Assembly (NCBI RefSeq): GCF_003992625.1
Contig: NZ_RZMW01000040.1
Location: 1-64,000, forward strand
Direction: 5' to 3'
From: Pelagibacterium lentulum
GTDB taxonomy: Bacteria > Pseudomonadota > Alphaproteobacteria > Rhizobiales > Devosiaceae
Length of the DNA stretch: 64,000 nt
Shown: in pieces, positions 38,036-46,449 of the stretch
How positions within the stretch are numbered: position 1 is the first letter of the stretch
How the letters are laid out: each line of letters opens with the position of its first letter
Notes under the pieces: generated by a model
What the model was told of the DNA's origin: nothing
What the model saw: only the letters and a program-made list of their open reading frames with translations
Database searches by the model: none
Translations under genes and position numbers: made by a program

Positions 38036-38109
38036 GGGGCTGCTGATAGCAGCAAAACCGGGCGTTGTGGAAGATGGTTTATAAAGGGAAAACGCACTGT
38101 GACATTGTT

Positions 38110-39051
38110 TTAAGAGGCAATCGCACCCTGCTCTTGCTCATTGACAGCGGCAATGAAGCCCGAAAGCGCGTCTTCAAGTGCAAAGCCAAGCTGTTTGGGC
38201 TTTGCATCAAGCGCAATCGCCGTGCCTTGAATAGCCGAATCGAGAAGGGCTTTGCTCCGCGCCTCGATCAACGCATGGAGCAGCCGGGTTTCGCTTTGCG
38301 AAAGATTGATAGGCGCGAGCGCGCCGGCAAGCACTTCGATATCCTGCAAGGCGCCCAGATCGTCGACGATAGAGCGCAATTGCGCCTGATAATGGCGATA
38401 ATCGCCGGGCCAGACTGGGCGCAACAGCCGCACATGCAGCCAGTGGTATTTGATATATTTACGCATCTGGTGCGCATCCTCATGGATGCGATGGGCCGCG
38501 ACCTTTGCCTGCAGTTTTCGCGCCTTTTTGTAGTCACCGACAACTGACTTGACGATGGGCTTGGCGTCGATCTTTTGCCAGTTCAGCGCGCTGAGCGTTG
38601 CGCGGGTCAGGTGCGCGTGGGCGCGGGCGAAATTAAGCGCCGCCCTGATCCCGCTATCGGCCAGCGCCTCACTCGCCCGCCTTGCCGCCAGCCTTTCGCG
38701 CAGATGGTCAAACAGGCCCTCATCAAGCGCCGGGGCGAAATGGGCCACCAGTTCATCGAGCGCCCGCCCCTCCACATCGCGATCCCGAAACGGGCCGAGC
38801 GCCCTGCCCGCATCGCGGCACCGCTGGTTTTCCGCGTCATAGGCATCGGGATCCACATGGCGCATGAGGCGAAAGACGGCCCGCATGCGCTTGAGTTTCT
38901 TGCGGGCACCATAGGCGCTTTCGAGTTCGTCGCCCTCAGCCCCCTCGATGTCCTCCACGATCCGATCGTTGAGCGATCTGGCAATGGCGAGAAAACGGGA
39001 GCCTGGTGCCTCGCCGGGTTCCAGTCGATAGGGCAGCTTTATGGCAGGCAC
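38110..39051 (-). CDS. CHAD-domain protein
   Basis: The 313-residue alpha-helical protein has conserved His/Arg-rich helices: [22 protein letters not shown], then [21 protein letters not shown] domains bind inorganic polyphosphate and localise to polyphosphate granules. GTG 39051 is preferred because AAGGAG lies 6 nt before it. The frame extends 56 codons further, but that part overlaps a separate small gene in another frame. No CYTH domain is fused. Confidence 0.82.
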   Translation of the reverse strand: MPAIKLPYRLEPGEAPGSRFLAIARSLNDRIVEDIEGAEGDELESAYGARKKLKRMRAVFRLMRHVDPDAYDAENQRCRDAGRALGPFRDRDVEGRALDELVAHFAPALDEGLFDHLRERLAARRASEALADSGIRAALNFARAHAHLTRATLSALNWQKIDAKPIVKSVVGDYKKARKLQAKVAAHRIHEDAHQMRKYIKYHWLHVRLLRPVWPGDYRHYQAQLRSIVDDLGALQDIEVLAGALAPINLSQSETRLLHALIEARSKALLDSAIQGTAIALDAKPKQLGFALEDALSGFIAAVNEQEQGAIAS

Positions 39052-39133
39052 GAACGGCTCCTTGGCACAATGGACACGATACCTGCCAACCAGTTTAAAG
39101 CGCAATTGTTCCCCATAGGCAAATGCGCTTCGA

Positions 39134-39283
39134 TCAGCGATCGCACCTGTCCCGGTCCCTCGGGTGATAGGGCGGAATGTCGGCAATTTCCCGCAGGCTG
39201 AGATAACAGGGCAATTCACATTCGGATTGGCTTGGGTTTATATATATTTTCTCAAACAACAGACGATAGAGCAACTTGAGCAT
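39134..39283 (-). CDS. Small protein (49 aa) upstream of the CHAD gene
   Basis: ATG 39283 is preceded by AAAGGAG at 8 nt, a strong ribosome site, and the frame is open for 49 codons: it begins MLKLLYRLLFEKIYINP and contains YLSLREIADIPPYHPRDRD. It is too short for most gene finders. It has a hydrophobic/basic amphipathic start, two cysteines (C22, C26) and a charged tail. I do not recognise the family. It ends 82 nt before the CHAD start on the same strand and may be co-transcribed. Confidence 0.5.
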   Translation of the reverse strand: MLKLLYRLLFEKIYINPSQSECELPCYLSLREIADIPPYHPRDRDRCDR

Positions 39284-39380
39284 CTCGCTTCTCCTTTGTC
39301 CCAAATCGTCATTAATCCTAGTGTGATCGTGTCCGCATAGTCATTGGACAAGTTCTGCGAAACGCTTTAGAAAAACTATA

Positions 39381-40268
39381 ATGTCATCGGGCCCGGAAAT
39401 TCCCCTCAATGCCTTGCGCGCGATCGAAGCGGTTGCGCGACTGGGGGCTCTTGCGCCCGCTGCCGAGCGGCTTGGAGTTAGCGTTGGCGCCATCAGTCAG
39501 CACATAAGGCGCGCAGAAGAGCGCTGCGGTCAGGCGCTGTTTGACCGCACGAACAAGGGGCTGGTGCCGACCGCGCAATTGCGTAGCGTTCTGGCGCAAC
39601 TGAGCCAGGGTTTTGAAACGCTCGAGGCGGTGTCTTCGCAACTGATGCGCGATGAGGGGCATGTGCTAAATGTCACCGTCGGCAATGTCTTTGCCTCCCG
39701 TTGGCTCGTCTGGCGGCTCAACGATTTTGCGCGCCTTCACCCCGGCATCGAATTGCGTATGATCACCAGCGGCGCGCTTTTCGATCTTTCCCGCCCCGAT
39801 ATCGATTGCGGCATCCGGTTCGGTTCTGGTCAATGGCAGGGCGCCGACGCGCTCGCCATAGGGGACCGCTCCTATTTTCCGGTGTGCGCGCCTACTCTGG
39901 CCGAGACGCTCAAATCGCCTGCCGATCTGGCCAATGTACCGGTCATAAGGGATATTTCGACCATGTTGTCCTGGAGCGATTGGCTCGATGCCGCCGGCGC
40001 CGGCGGGCTTTCCTGTTCGGGACCCACCTTCAACGATCCCGCGCTTGCCTTTGATGCCGCGATTTCCGGGCAGGGCGTTTTGCTGGCGGTCGGAATCATG
40101 GCCGAACATGCGCTCAAGCATGGGCATCTGGTAAAACCCTTTGCGCCCGAGGTTACGTCGGCGCATGGCTATTGGTTCGTAACCGCGAAGGGTCATCAAT
40201 TGCCTGCACGGGTGAAAAAATTCCGCGATTGGCTTATTAATGAAATGGCACATACGCAGCCCCATTGA
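39381..40268 (+). CDS. LysR-family regulator (GcvA-like)
   Basis: The 295-residue regulator has a helix-turn-helix (about 8-65: LNALRAIEAVARLGALAPAAERLGVSVGAISQHIRRAEE) and a type-2 periplasmic-binding-like effector domain (DCGIRFGSGQWQG is typical of the GcvA/AmpR branch). It is 8 nt upstream of an alpha/beta hydrolase gene on the same strand, an arrangement that suggests co-transcription. Confidence 0.88.
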   Translation: MSSGPEIPLNALRAIEAVARLGALAPAAERLGVSVGAISQHIRRAEERCGQALFDRTNKGLVPTAQLRSVLAQLSQGFETLEAVSSQLMRDEGHVLNVTVGNVFASRWLVWRLNDFARLHPGIELRMITSGALFDLSRPDIDCGIRFGSGQWQGADALAIGDRSYFPVCAPTLAETLKSPADLANVPVIRDISTMLSWSDWLDAAGAGGLSCSGPTFNDPALAFDAAISGQGVLLAVGIMAEHALKHGHLVKPFAPEVTSAHGYWFVTAKGHQLPARVKKFRDWLINEMAHTQPH

Positions 40269-40276
40269 GGACGTGA

Positions 40277-41143
40277 ATGGACGCGCATACGGCACGGTTT
40301 GAGCGGCACATAGCTGCAAGCGATGGGGTAGACCTGACTTGGCTCGATTATGGCAATGAGGACGGCGAGGCTGTCGTTCTGTGTCATGGGCTTGCGGCGG
40401 GCGCGGACCAGTTCGATTCCGATGCGCGCTATTTCGCCCAGGCGGGCTACCGGGTCATCGTGCCGGACCTGCGCGGGCACGGCCGCTCGGGCAAGGCGGC
40501 GCCCGAAAACGCGAAGAGCTATTCGATTGCCCGGATGGGTCGCGATCTTCTCGACATTTTCGATGCGACCGGCGTGCGCAAGGTCCATTATGCGGGCAAT
40601 TCCCTGGGCGGGATTCTTGCGCTGTATCTGATCAAGGATCATCCGCACCGCTTTGCAACCCTGACTCTGTTCGGCACCTCTCCAATCCTGCGACTGCCAG
40701 GCAAATCCGGGCACTTGATTCCGCTGGGCTACAAACTGGCGGGTGCGGAACTTGCGGGCAAGGTGGCTGCTGTTGCCACCACACCGAACAAAAAGGCGCG
40801 GCCAATGATCGAACGGCTGGTCAAGGCTTTCGATCCCGAAGTGGGCAAGGCCATCGCGCTATCGGTTGCGCGCTATGACCTTTTGCCCAACCTGCTCACA
40901 TTCAGAGAGCCGGTCCAGATTCTGCGTGGGGACAAGGACCGCGCCGTCAATCTTGCGCTCGATCCTGCCCTCAAGCGGCTAACGCACATGCCAAATCTCA
41001 CGGTCGTGGAAATCAGGAACGCCGGTCATTGCGTCAATCTCGATCAGCCCGACATCTTCCGCACGCAACTGCTCGAATTCTGGTCAGCGCGACCGGATCA
41101 ACCGGCGGGACGAGCGGTGATGATAGCGGGCCCAAAACGCTAG
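40277..41143 (+). CDS. Alpha/beta-fold hydrolase
   Basis: The 288-residue hydrolase has the oxyanion segment CHGLAAG, nucleophile S109 in GNSLGG, and a C-terminal catalytic His in NAGHCVNLDQP. PDLRGHGRSGK matches the epoxide-hydrolase/lactonase-like branch. The substrate is unknown. It follows the LysR gene by 8 nt. Its last 60 nt overlap the 3' end of the opposite-strand DUF2306 gene. Confidence 0.85.
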   Translation: MDAHTARFERHIAASDGVDLTWLDYGNEDGEAVVLCHGLAAGADQFDSDARYFAQAGYRVIVPDLRGHGRSGKAAPENAKSYSIARMGRDLLDIFDATGVRKVHYAGNSLGGILALYLIKDHPHRFATLTLFGTSPILRLPGKSGHLIPLGYKLAGAELAGKVAAVATTPNKKARPMIERLVKAFDPEVGKAIALSVARYDLLPNLLTFREPVQILRGDKDRAVNLALDPALKRLTHMPNLTVVEIRNAGHCVNLDQPDIFRTQLLEFWSARPDQPAGRAVMIAGPKR

Positions 41144-41590
41144 CAGAAGCACGACGCCAACCCCCAGCGCAAAAAGCGCTGCGCTTTTTCCACCATCGGC
41201 GAAAAGCACCGCGTTCATGCGCCGCCCTGGCAAAAGCGTGAACGCTCCAGTCAAGACAAGTGCGAAGGCGTAAAGCGAAATCATTGTCGAGCGATGCGCC
41301 ACGATATTGCCCCTGCGCGCCTGAACAAGGCCATAGACAAGCATGATCAAGGTGAAGACGGACAGGCCATGGATCCAACTGAACGGACCGAACATGCGGG
41401 CCTCGGTGATCAGAAGCGAGGACAATGCCGTAACCGCCATGGTTGCCAGCCACACGCGCCCAAGCAGTTTATGGACGTGCGTGCCTTTGGGCATAAACAG
41501 GACAATTGTACCGAGAACAAGCGCCAGCAAAGCAGCCAATGTATGTATTCGGATGGCGGGCGACGCCAGCGCGATCGGCTCGATTATCAT
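41084..41590 (-). CDS. DUF2306-family membrane protein
   Basis: The 168-residue protein has four predicted helices, including IRIHTLAALLALVLGTIVLFM, KLLGRVWLATMAVTALSSLL, and IHGLSVFTLIMLVYGLVQA. The HKLLGRVW and GNIVAHRS segments are characteristic of the family, whose function is unknown. It is divergent from the LytTR membrane regulator across 99 bp, a pairing that suggests regulation by it. The 3' end overlaps the hydrolase gene in antisense by 60 nt. Confidence 0.82.
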   Translation of the reverse strand: MIIEPIALASPAIRIHTLAALLALVLGTIVLFMPKGTHVHKLLGRVWLATMAVTALSSLLITEARMFGPFSWIHGLSVFTLIMLVYGLVQARRGNIVAHRSTMISLYAFALVLTGAFTLLPGRRMNAVLFADGGKSAALFALGVGVVLLLAFWARYHHRSSRRLIRSR

Positions 41591-41689
41591 TTAGACAAAC
41601 CTTGTTCCAATTCAGTGCAGCCAAGTGACGATTGGGAGTAACTGGGGTATCAAGGCAAACAAGAATACGGCAACGGGACCAATGCCTTC

Positions 41690-42478
41690 GTGAAACAACT
41701 GGACTGGCAATTGACGATACGCGAATTGCGCGCGGTCTATTCGGATCCGCGTGCTCTTGCTGCGACTGGCATGGTCGGCCTTATCCTTGGCCTGACCGGT
41801 CCCTTTCATACCTATGAGTTGCTCAACCATGGGCTGCGGATCGTTTACTGGTTGCTCATCGCATATTCGAGCTTTGCCGCGGCAATCGCAGGCAATGCTG
41901 TTTTTGAGCGCAGCTTTCTGCCTGAAAATGCGCCTCTTTTGCTGCGCCTGCCGGTGGGAAGCCTCGGAGCTTCCATACCCGTGGCACTTGTCGTGCTGGG
42001 TTGGAACCAGGTCTTTTTTGATCCACCAATGCTTTTCAGGGGTTGGTCCGTACTGGTGCTTTGGCTCTATTGCCTTGCCATTTGCCTTGTCGTTTTTTAC
42101 CTCATCGAGGGCCTTCTGGCCCCGTTGATGAACGCGCAACCGGACAAGGCGCAAGCAATACAACCGATTCCTACGATTCGGGATCGGCTGCCGCAGGCCA
42201 TACGCGCGCCCCTGATCCGCATGGCGACCGCCGATCATTATGTGGACGTTCATACCCCAAAAGGCCACGCGCTGGTTCTGATACGCATGGCCGACGCCAT
42301 AAACGAAACGCAACTGGATGCAGGCATGCAGGTCCATCGCGGCCATTGGGTAGCCTTTGACGCCATAGACAGCCTTGTTCGCGACAACGGCAAGCCGTTT
42401 CTCGTTCTTAAGGACGGGAGCAGAATTCCCGTGTCCCGAGGCTATCTAAAAGAGGTCCGGGCGAGGCTAGGCCGTTGA
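41690..42478 (+). CDS. Membrane-bound LytTR transcriptional regulator
   Basis: This is a 262-residue protein. Four N-terminal membrane helices (about 25-145) carry no recognised sensor domain. A LytTR DNA-binding domain follows (about 165-262: ATADHYVDVHTPKGHALVLIRM and RGHWVAFDAI, ending PVSRGYLKEVRARL). The start is GTG 41690 with only a weak ribosome site. It probably senses a membrane signal and controls the divergent DUF2306 gene. It is convergent with the next LysR gene with 3 nt between stops. Confidence 0.82.
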   Translation: MKQLDWQLTIRELRAVYSDPRALAATGMVGLILGLTGPFHTYELLNHGLRIVYWLLIAYSSFAAAIAGNAVFERSFLPENAPLLLRLPVGSLGASIPVALVVLGWNQVFFDPPMLFRGWSVLVLWLYCLAICLVVFYLIEGLLAPLMNAQPDKAQAIQPIPTIRDRLPQAIRAPLIRMATADHYVDVHTPKGHALVLIRMADAINETQLDAGMQVHRGHWVAFDAIDSLVRDNGKPFLVLKDGSRIPVSRGYLKEVRARLGR

Positions 42479-42481
42479 CCA

Positions 42482-43393
42482 TCAGCCAAGGCGGTTTTCG
42501 ACAATCGTGCCAAGCCGGGCACATTCAGCGGCAATTTCATGCGCGAAATCACGGATCATCTCGCGCTCGAGCACATTCTTGTTGAGCGCCACAAGAGCAA
42601 CATCGCGATAAAGCGGGTTGAAATCGACAGGCTTGATTTCCACAAGAGAGCCATCTTTCAGTTCCGCAGCAATGGCGGAGCGCACGAAAAAGCCCAGCCC
42701 GTCGCCGGCAACCGCGAGGCGACGCGCAGGGCCGGTTGGAATTTCAACGCTGGTTCTTGCACGCCGCACCAGCGATGTCGCCCCTTCAGGATCGACCTGC
42801 CACCAGCACAGCGAAATCACCCGCGGCACGAGTTCGAGCACGTCGGCCAGCATCGGTTTAGCTGGCAGTTTTTTCGCAAGATGTGGCGCCAGGACCAGGG
42901 GCACCGGTTCGCGCATGACAAGAAACGGATACAGATCGGGCACGAGCGGATCGAGATTGGGCCAGGCCACGATGCCGAGTTCAGCCGTCCGATCATGCAG
43001 CATCGTGGTCACGTTATTGTGGTGCCCTTCCTTGACGATCACGTCCACTTCCCCGTGTCGCGCCTGAAAGCGCAAGAGCGGATCGGTCAGCATCGGTGTC
43101 ACCATCGAGCGCAGACAGGCCAGCGTGACCCGGCCACGCTCCACCCTCCGCAGGGCTTCGCGTCCTTCATTGACCGTATTGAGAATCCGTCGCGCATAGG
43201 GCAGGAAGGTCATTCCCTGATCGGTTAGTGCGACTTTGCGCCCACGGACGAACAATTGCACGCCGAGATGATCCTCCAGAACGCGCATGCGCATGGAGAC
43301 CGTCGCCTGGGTGACATCGAGCCGGGCAGCAGCGTGGGTGAAACTCAGATCGCGCGCTATGCGATCAAAAGTGCGAAGCTGATCTATATCCAT
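42482..43393 (-). CDS. LysR-family regulator
   Basis: The 303-residue regulator has a helix-turn-helix at about 1-60 (MDIDQLRTFDRIARDLSFTHAAARLDVTQATVSMRMRVLE), followed by a full effector domain. It is divergent from a GNAT acetyltransferase gene with 84 bp between them. The two ATTGATA repeats at 43414-43430 in that gap are a likely binding site, so the acetyltransferase may be its target. Confidence 0.9.
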   Translation of the reverse strand: MDIDQLRTFDRIARDLSFTHAAARLDVTQATVSMRMRVLEDHLGVQLFVRGRKVALTDQGMTFLPYARRILNTVNEGREALRRVERGRVTLACLRSMVTPMLTDPLLRFQARHGEVDVIVKEGHHNNVTTMLHDRTAELGIVAWPNLDPLVPDLYPFLVMREPVPLVLAPHLAKKLPAKPMLADVLELVPRVISLCWWQVDPEGATSLVRRARTSVEIPTGPARRLAVAGDGLGFFVRSAIAAELKDGSLVEIKPVDFNPLYRDVALVALNKNVLEREMIRDFAHEIAAECARLGTIVENRLG

Positions 43394-43413
43394 AAGGATT
43401 CTTTGTTTTAGAT

Positions 43414-43430
43414 ATTGATATTTATTGATA
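43414..43430. promoter_or_regulatory. Direct repeats between LysR and GNAT genes
   Basis: ATTGATA occurs at 43414-43420 and again at 43424-43430, one helical turn apart, in an A+T-rich stretch. The spacing and position suit LysR-type binding between divergent genes. Confidence 0.4.
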
Positions 43431-43477
43431 AATCCAGTTTAGCATTGAGAAATGCAATGTGAAAGGCAAATACCGAA

Positions 43478-43996
43478 ATGCTCGTACGTCCGGCAACAGA
43501 AGCCGATCTGCCACAAATACTCGATATCCATAACGATGCCATTCGCCGGCTCGATGCCATCTGGACCGAAGCCGAGGAAACGCTCCAAGACCGCCGGGCC
43601 TGGCTCAAGGATCGCGAGGCGAACGGCTATGGCGTGTTCGTCGCCGTGGAAGGCGATGCAGTTCTCGGGCACGCAAGCTATGGCAGCTATCGCTCACGCG
43701 CAGGCTATCGCAAGACCGTCGAACACTCGATCTATCTGCGCGACGAAGCGCAGGGCAAGGGCGTTGGCCGGGCGCTGATGCAGGCCATGATCGATGACGC
43801 CAAAGCCAAGGGCTTTCACCTTATGGTGGCCGTTATCGATGCCGCCAATACCGGCTCGATTGCCTTTCATCAGCGCTTCGGCTTCATCCATGCCGGACAT
43901 TTGCCGCAGGCCGGTTTCAAACATGGTCGCTGGCTCGATCAGGTCAATATGGCGCTGCTTTTGAACGATGACCCGGCGCCGCCCAAGGGATACTAG
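43478..43996 (+). CDS. GNAT N-acetyltransferase (phosphinothricin/methionine-derivative type)
   Basis: The 172-residue acetyltransferase opens with MLVRPATEADLPQILDIHN, and the acetyl-CoA motif is IYLRDEAQGKGVGRALMQAMI. The FHQRFGFIHAGHLPQAGFKHGRWLD tail is characteristic of Pat/MnaT enzymes that acetylate phosphinothricin, methionine sulfoximine or methionine sulfone. It is divergent from the LysR gene. Confidence 0.88.
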   Translation: MLVRPATEADLPQILDIHNDAIRRLDAIWTEAEETLQDRRAWLKDREANGYGVFVAVEGDAVLGHASYGSYRSRAGYRKTVEHSIYLRDEAQGKGVGRALMQAMIDDAKAKGFHLMVAVIDAANTGSIAFHQRFGFIHAGHLPQAGFKHGRWLDQVNMALLLNDDPAPPKGY

Positions 43997-44313
43997 AGTC
44001 GAAGGCTGTCGCATATCCGAGCCGCATAACCGTTTCCACCCTCATATCAGGTTCGGGGCAGTCGTCACCGTTTCAAATGGCCGGTCGAAAACGCTCTTTC
44101 CATGAGGACATGCTTAGCCTCGCGTAGCCCATCTCGGGCAGACTGGCGACCAAACCATGATCGCTCGCTTTCAGAATGTTCCTGTAGCCCTTTATCGAAC
44201 TGCGAAAGTGGATGTTAAGGACATCTGCACTAAGCGCTCGCGGCTCATGCTATCGGTCAGGCTCCGTTAACCGCGCTTAGCAATAGTTGCGCGCGCAGAT
44301 AACGGCAGGAAAA
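43997..44313. other. Gene-free stretch with a short Hyphomicrobiales-type repeat
   Basis: No coding frame is supported. AACCGTTTCCACCCTC at about 44026-44041 recurs at about 45472-45487, and GAGGACATGC/AAGGACATGC variants follow each. Sequences of this kind recur between genes in this order. The rest holds nothing I recognise. A CAGGA at 44306-44310 belongs to the next gene. Confidence 0.5.
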
Positions 44314-45222
44314 ATGAACCAAGTCATTTCATCGCTTTTTCTCGGCCTGTTCGCCCCGACTGACAGCGTTTCCCGGGGCGACCGGAAGCGAGGTGTCGCC
44401 TTGTTTTCGATACTAGCCAGTGCCTTGATTTCCAGCATCAAAATGGTTATCGGCCTACTTTCTGGATCGATTGCCTTGATTGCCGATGCCACGCAGGGCT
44501 TGCTTGACGTGTTCTTGGGCGGCTTCACTTATCTTTCGATCAACGAAGCCGAAAAGGCTACCGATCCGGCTTATACCTATGGCCGACATAAAATCGAAGC
44601 GATGACTGCGATTATCGAATGCGTCATCCTCGTTGTCATTGCCTTTGGCTTCCTCTTTCTCGGTCTTAATCGCCTGCTTGCTGGAAGCGTCACGCCACAC
44701 GTGGAAGGCTGGTTCATTGCTTGGTTGCTATTCGCAATCATCAGCGACTTCGGGCGCTATACCATCTTGCACAGGACTGCCAACGAAACCGGCAGTGTTG
44801 CGCTGGGAGCCAATTCGATCCACTTCCTTGTCGATTCCATCGCGTCGCTTGTGGTCCTGGGCGGACTGGTGCTCGTCTGGATGGGGTTTGCGCAGGCCGA
44901 TACCTATGCAGCTATCCTTGTCTCTGCCTTTATTGCCTTCTCGGCATACAAGGTAGGCCGTCGTGCAACCGATGTCCTTACAGACCGGGTCGATCCTCAA
45001 TTGTCCTTCCGGACGCTGGAAGCGGTACGCTCGGTAGCAGGCGTTAGCGATGTTGAGGTTTTGCGCATCCGCCATTCCGGATTGCTGTATTTTGCTGAAA
45101 GTGTCGTCAAAGTCACTCCAGACGCAAATTGGCAGGACGTGGTGGCAATCGAAGGGCGAGTCGAGGAGGCTATCCGTCTTGTGCTCGGCGACAGCACTAT
45201 TCTGGTCAAGGCGTCGCCCTGA
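44314..45222 (+). CDS. Cation diffusion facilitator (CDF) metal transporter
   Basis: The 302-residue protein has six membrane helices and a cytoplasmic tail. Metal-site residues are visible as DATQGLLD in helix 2 and SIHFLVDSIAS in helix 5, giving an Asp-Asp/His-Asp site as in zinc, iron or manganese exporters. The C-terminal ferredoxin-like domain starts near RTLEAVRSVAGVSDVEVLRIRHSG. ATG 44314 has CAGGA nearby. Proton-driven efflux is the usual mechanism; the metal is not decidable here. Confidence 0.88.
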   Translation: MNQVISSLFLGLFAPTDSVSRGDRKRGVALFSILASALISSIKMVIGLLSGSIALIADATQGLLDVFLGGFTYLSINEAEKATDPAYTYGRHKIEAMTAIIECVILVVIAFGFLFLGLNRLLAGSVTPHVEGWFIAWLLFAIISDFGRYTILHRTANETGSVALGANSIHFLVDSIASLVVLGGLVLVWMGFAQADTYAAILVSAFIAFSAYKVGRRATDVLTDRVDPQLSFRTLEAVRSVAGVSDVEVLRIRHSGLLYFAESVVKVTPDANWQDVVAIEGRVEEAIRLVLGDSTILVKASP

Positions 45223-45244
45223 CAACACAAGCAAGTTCAAGGCC

Positions 45245-45337
45245 TGTATTTCTGGCATCGCCCTTACCTACGCGTACACCCGGAGCGAACGGCTTCAGCC
45301 GCTCCCACTGATCTTCCCGGAGAACTTCCCCGTCCAT
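45245..45337 (-). pseudogene. IS5-type transposase fragment (5' end only)
   Basis: On the minus strand, ATG 45337 (GGAGG upstream) opens MDGEVLREDQWERLKPFAPG, the usual start of IS5-family transposases. After about 31 codons the homology is lost, and only the first tenth of a normal gene remains. It is downstream of the CDF gene and 64 bp from a large perfect palindrome. It is a dead remnant. Confidence 0.72.
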
Positions 45338-45400
45338 ACCGGCCTCCAAAAGCAGGTTCTGAATCAAAGATACTCCAATTAGGAGATGCCTAAATCGTCA

Positions 45401-45441
45401 TTGGAGCCAGGGATTTGATTGAATCAAATCCCTGGCTCCAA
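45401..45441. repeat. Perfect 41-bp palindrome
   Basis: TTGGAGCCAGGGATTTGATT (45401-45420) is followed by one base and then its exact reverse complement (45422-45441). No T run follows, so it is not an ordinary intrinsic terminator. It lies between an IS5-type fragment and the PfkB gene. Abutting terminal repeats of a lost insertion element, or a transposon-derived hairpin, are possible sources. Confidence 0.85.
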
Positions 45442-45471
45442 GTCCTTGCTTTCTCGCGTGTCCGAACTGGA

Positions 45472-45503
45472 AAACCGTTTCCACCCTCGGATCAAGCCCA
45501 AGG
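45472..45503. repeat. Short intergenic repeat copy
   Basis: This carries AACCGTTTCCACCCTC followed by GGATCAAGCCCAAGGACAT. The first part is identical to a stretch at about 44026-44041, 1.4 kb away on the same strand. It matches a class of short repeats seen between Hyphomicrobiales genes. Confidence 0.55.
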
Positions 45504-45552
45504 ACATGCTTTTGCTGGACAGGCTCTAAAACCTGGCGCGATATGTATCGGA

Positions 45553-46449
45553 CTAACTGGCGAGAGCTGATGTCGGATAGATCCCACCTGCATGCTGCAC
45601 GGAGTGCGAGCCGCAGGCAATGGCGGCCGAGAGCGCGGTTTCCGGGGTCGAGCCATCGAGCCAGGCGTCGATGAAGCCTGCGTTGAAGGCATCGCCGGCA
45701 CCGGTGGTGTCGACCACCGCGATAGCGAGAGCGGGCTGGATGAACACGCGACCCTGATGGGCGAGCATGGCGCCTTGCGGGCCGAGCTTGAGCGCAACCA
45801 GAGGAAAATGCGCCGCAAGCGTGGACAGGCATGCCTCGGGCGCCTCGCTGCCGGTCAGGGCAGCTGCCTCCTCAAGGTTGGGCAAGAAGATGTCCACCCC
45901 GGCAGTGCGCTCGAAAAAGCGCGGATCCCTGATCAGGGTCTCGTCCCAGCTGGGGTCGAGCGAGACGGTGATCCCCCTGCCCTTGGCCTCGGCGATGAGG
46001 CCGGGATGCTCGTTCAGCGTGGCATATTCGGCGATATGGAGGTGACACGCCTCGGACCAGTCGAGCGCCGCTCCGAGCGTTGCGGGCAGCGCGTGACCGG
46101 CGCGGCGGGAGAGGAAGGCCCTCTCTTCGCCATGGGCCATGACCACCGTGACCTGCGGCCCGGCCTGCGGGTTGCGCTCAAGGAAGGCCAGATCGAGACC
46201 AGGCTGGGTGAGCCTGTCTTCGAGCGTGAGAGAGAGCGGATCGGTGCCAAAGCGCGCGACAAGCGCCGCCTTGCGCCCCAGCGCACCGCAATGGGCCGCC
46301 GTGATGAAGGCGCCACCACCCAGCGTCGGCGTGAGGCCTTCTGCAAAGACCTCGCGCCCGAGACGGGGCATGCTGGCAAGGCCGGTAAACACAAGGTCGC
46401 AATAGATGCGGCCAAGGCTGAGCACCGCTCCTTTGGTCTTTGCTCTCAT
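45553..46449 (-). CDS. PfkB-family carbohydrate kinase (cluster II)
   Basis: The 298-residue ribokinase-like kinase has a GG motif in TPTLGGGAFITAA and the ATP/catalytic motif DTTGAGDAF (247-255, catalytic D253). The sugar acceptor cannot be read. It is last in the leftward operon and overlaps the ATPase gene by ATGA. It presumably phosphorylates the sugar released by the cluster's other enzymes. Confidence 0.88.
   Translation of the reverse strand: MRAKTKGAVLSLGRIYCDLVFTGLASMPRLGREVFAEGLTPTLGGGAFITAAHCGALGRKAALVARFGTDPLSLTLEDRLTQPGLDLAFLERNPQAGPQVTVVMAHGEERAFLSRRAGHALPATLGAALDWSEACHLHIAEYATLNEHPGLIAEAKGRGITVSLDPSWDETLIRDPRFFERTAGVDIFLPNLEEAAALTGSEAPEACLSTLAAHFPLVALKLGPQGAMLAHQGRVFIQPALAIAVVDTTGAGDAFNAGFIDAWLDGSTPETALSAAIACGSHSVQHAGGIYPTSALAS

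Noticed and set aside
45398-45832. 144-codon minus-strand frame across the palindrome
   Set aside because: It overlaps the PfkB gene in a different frame and its end merely reads through the palindrome.
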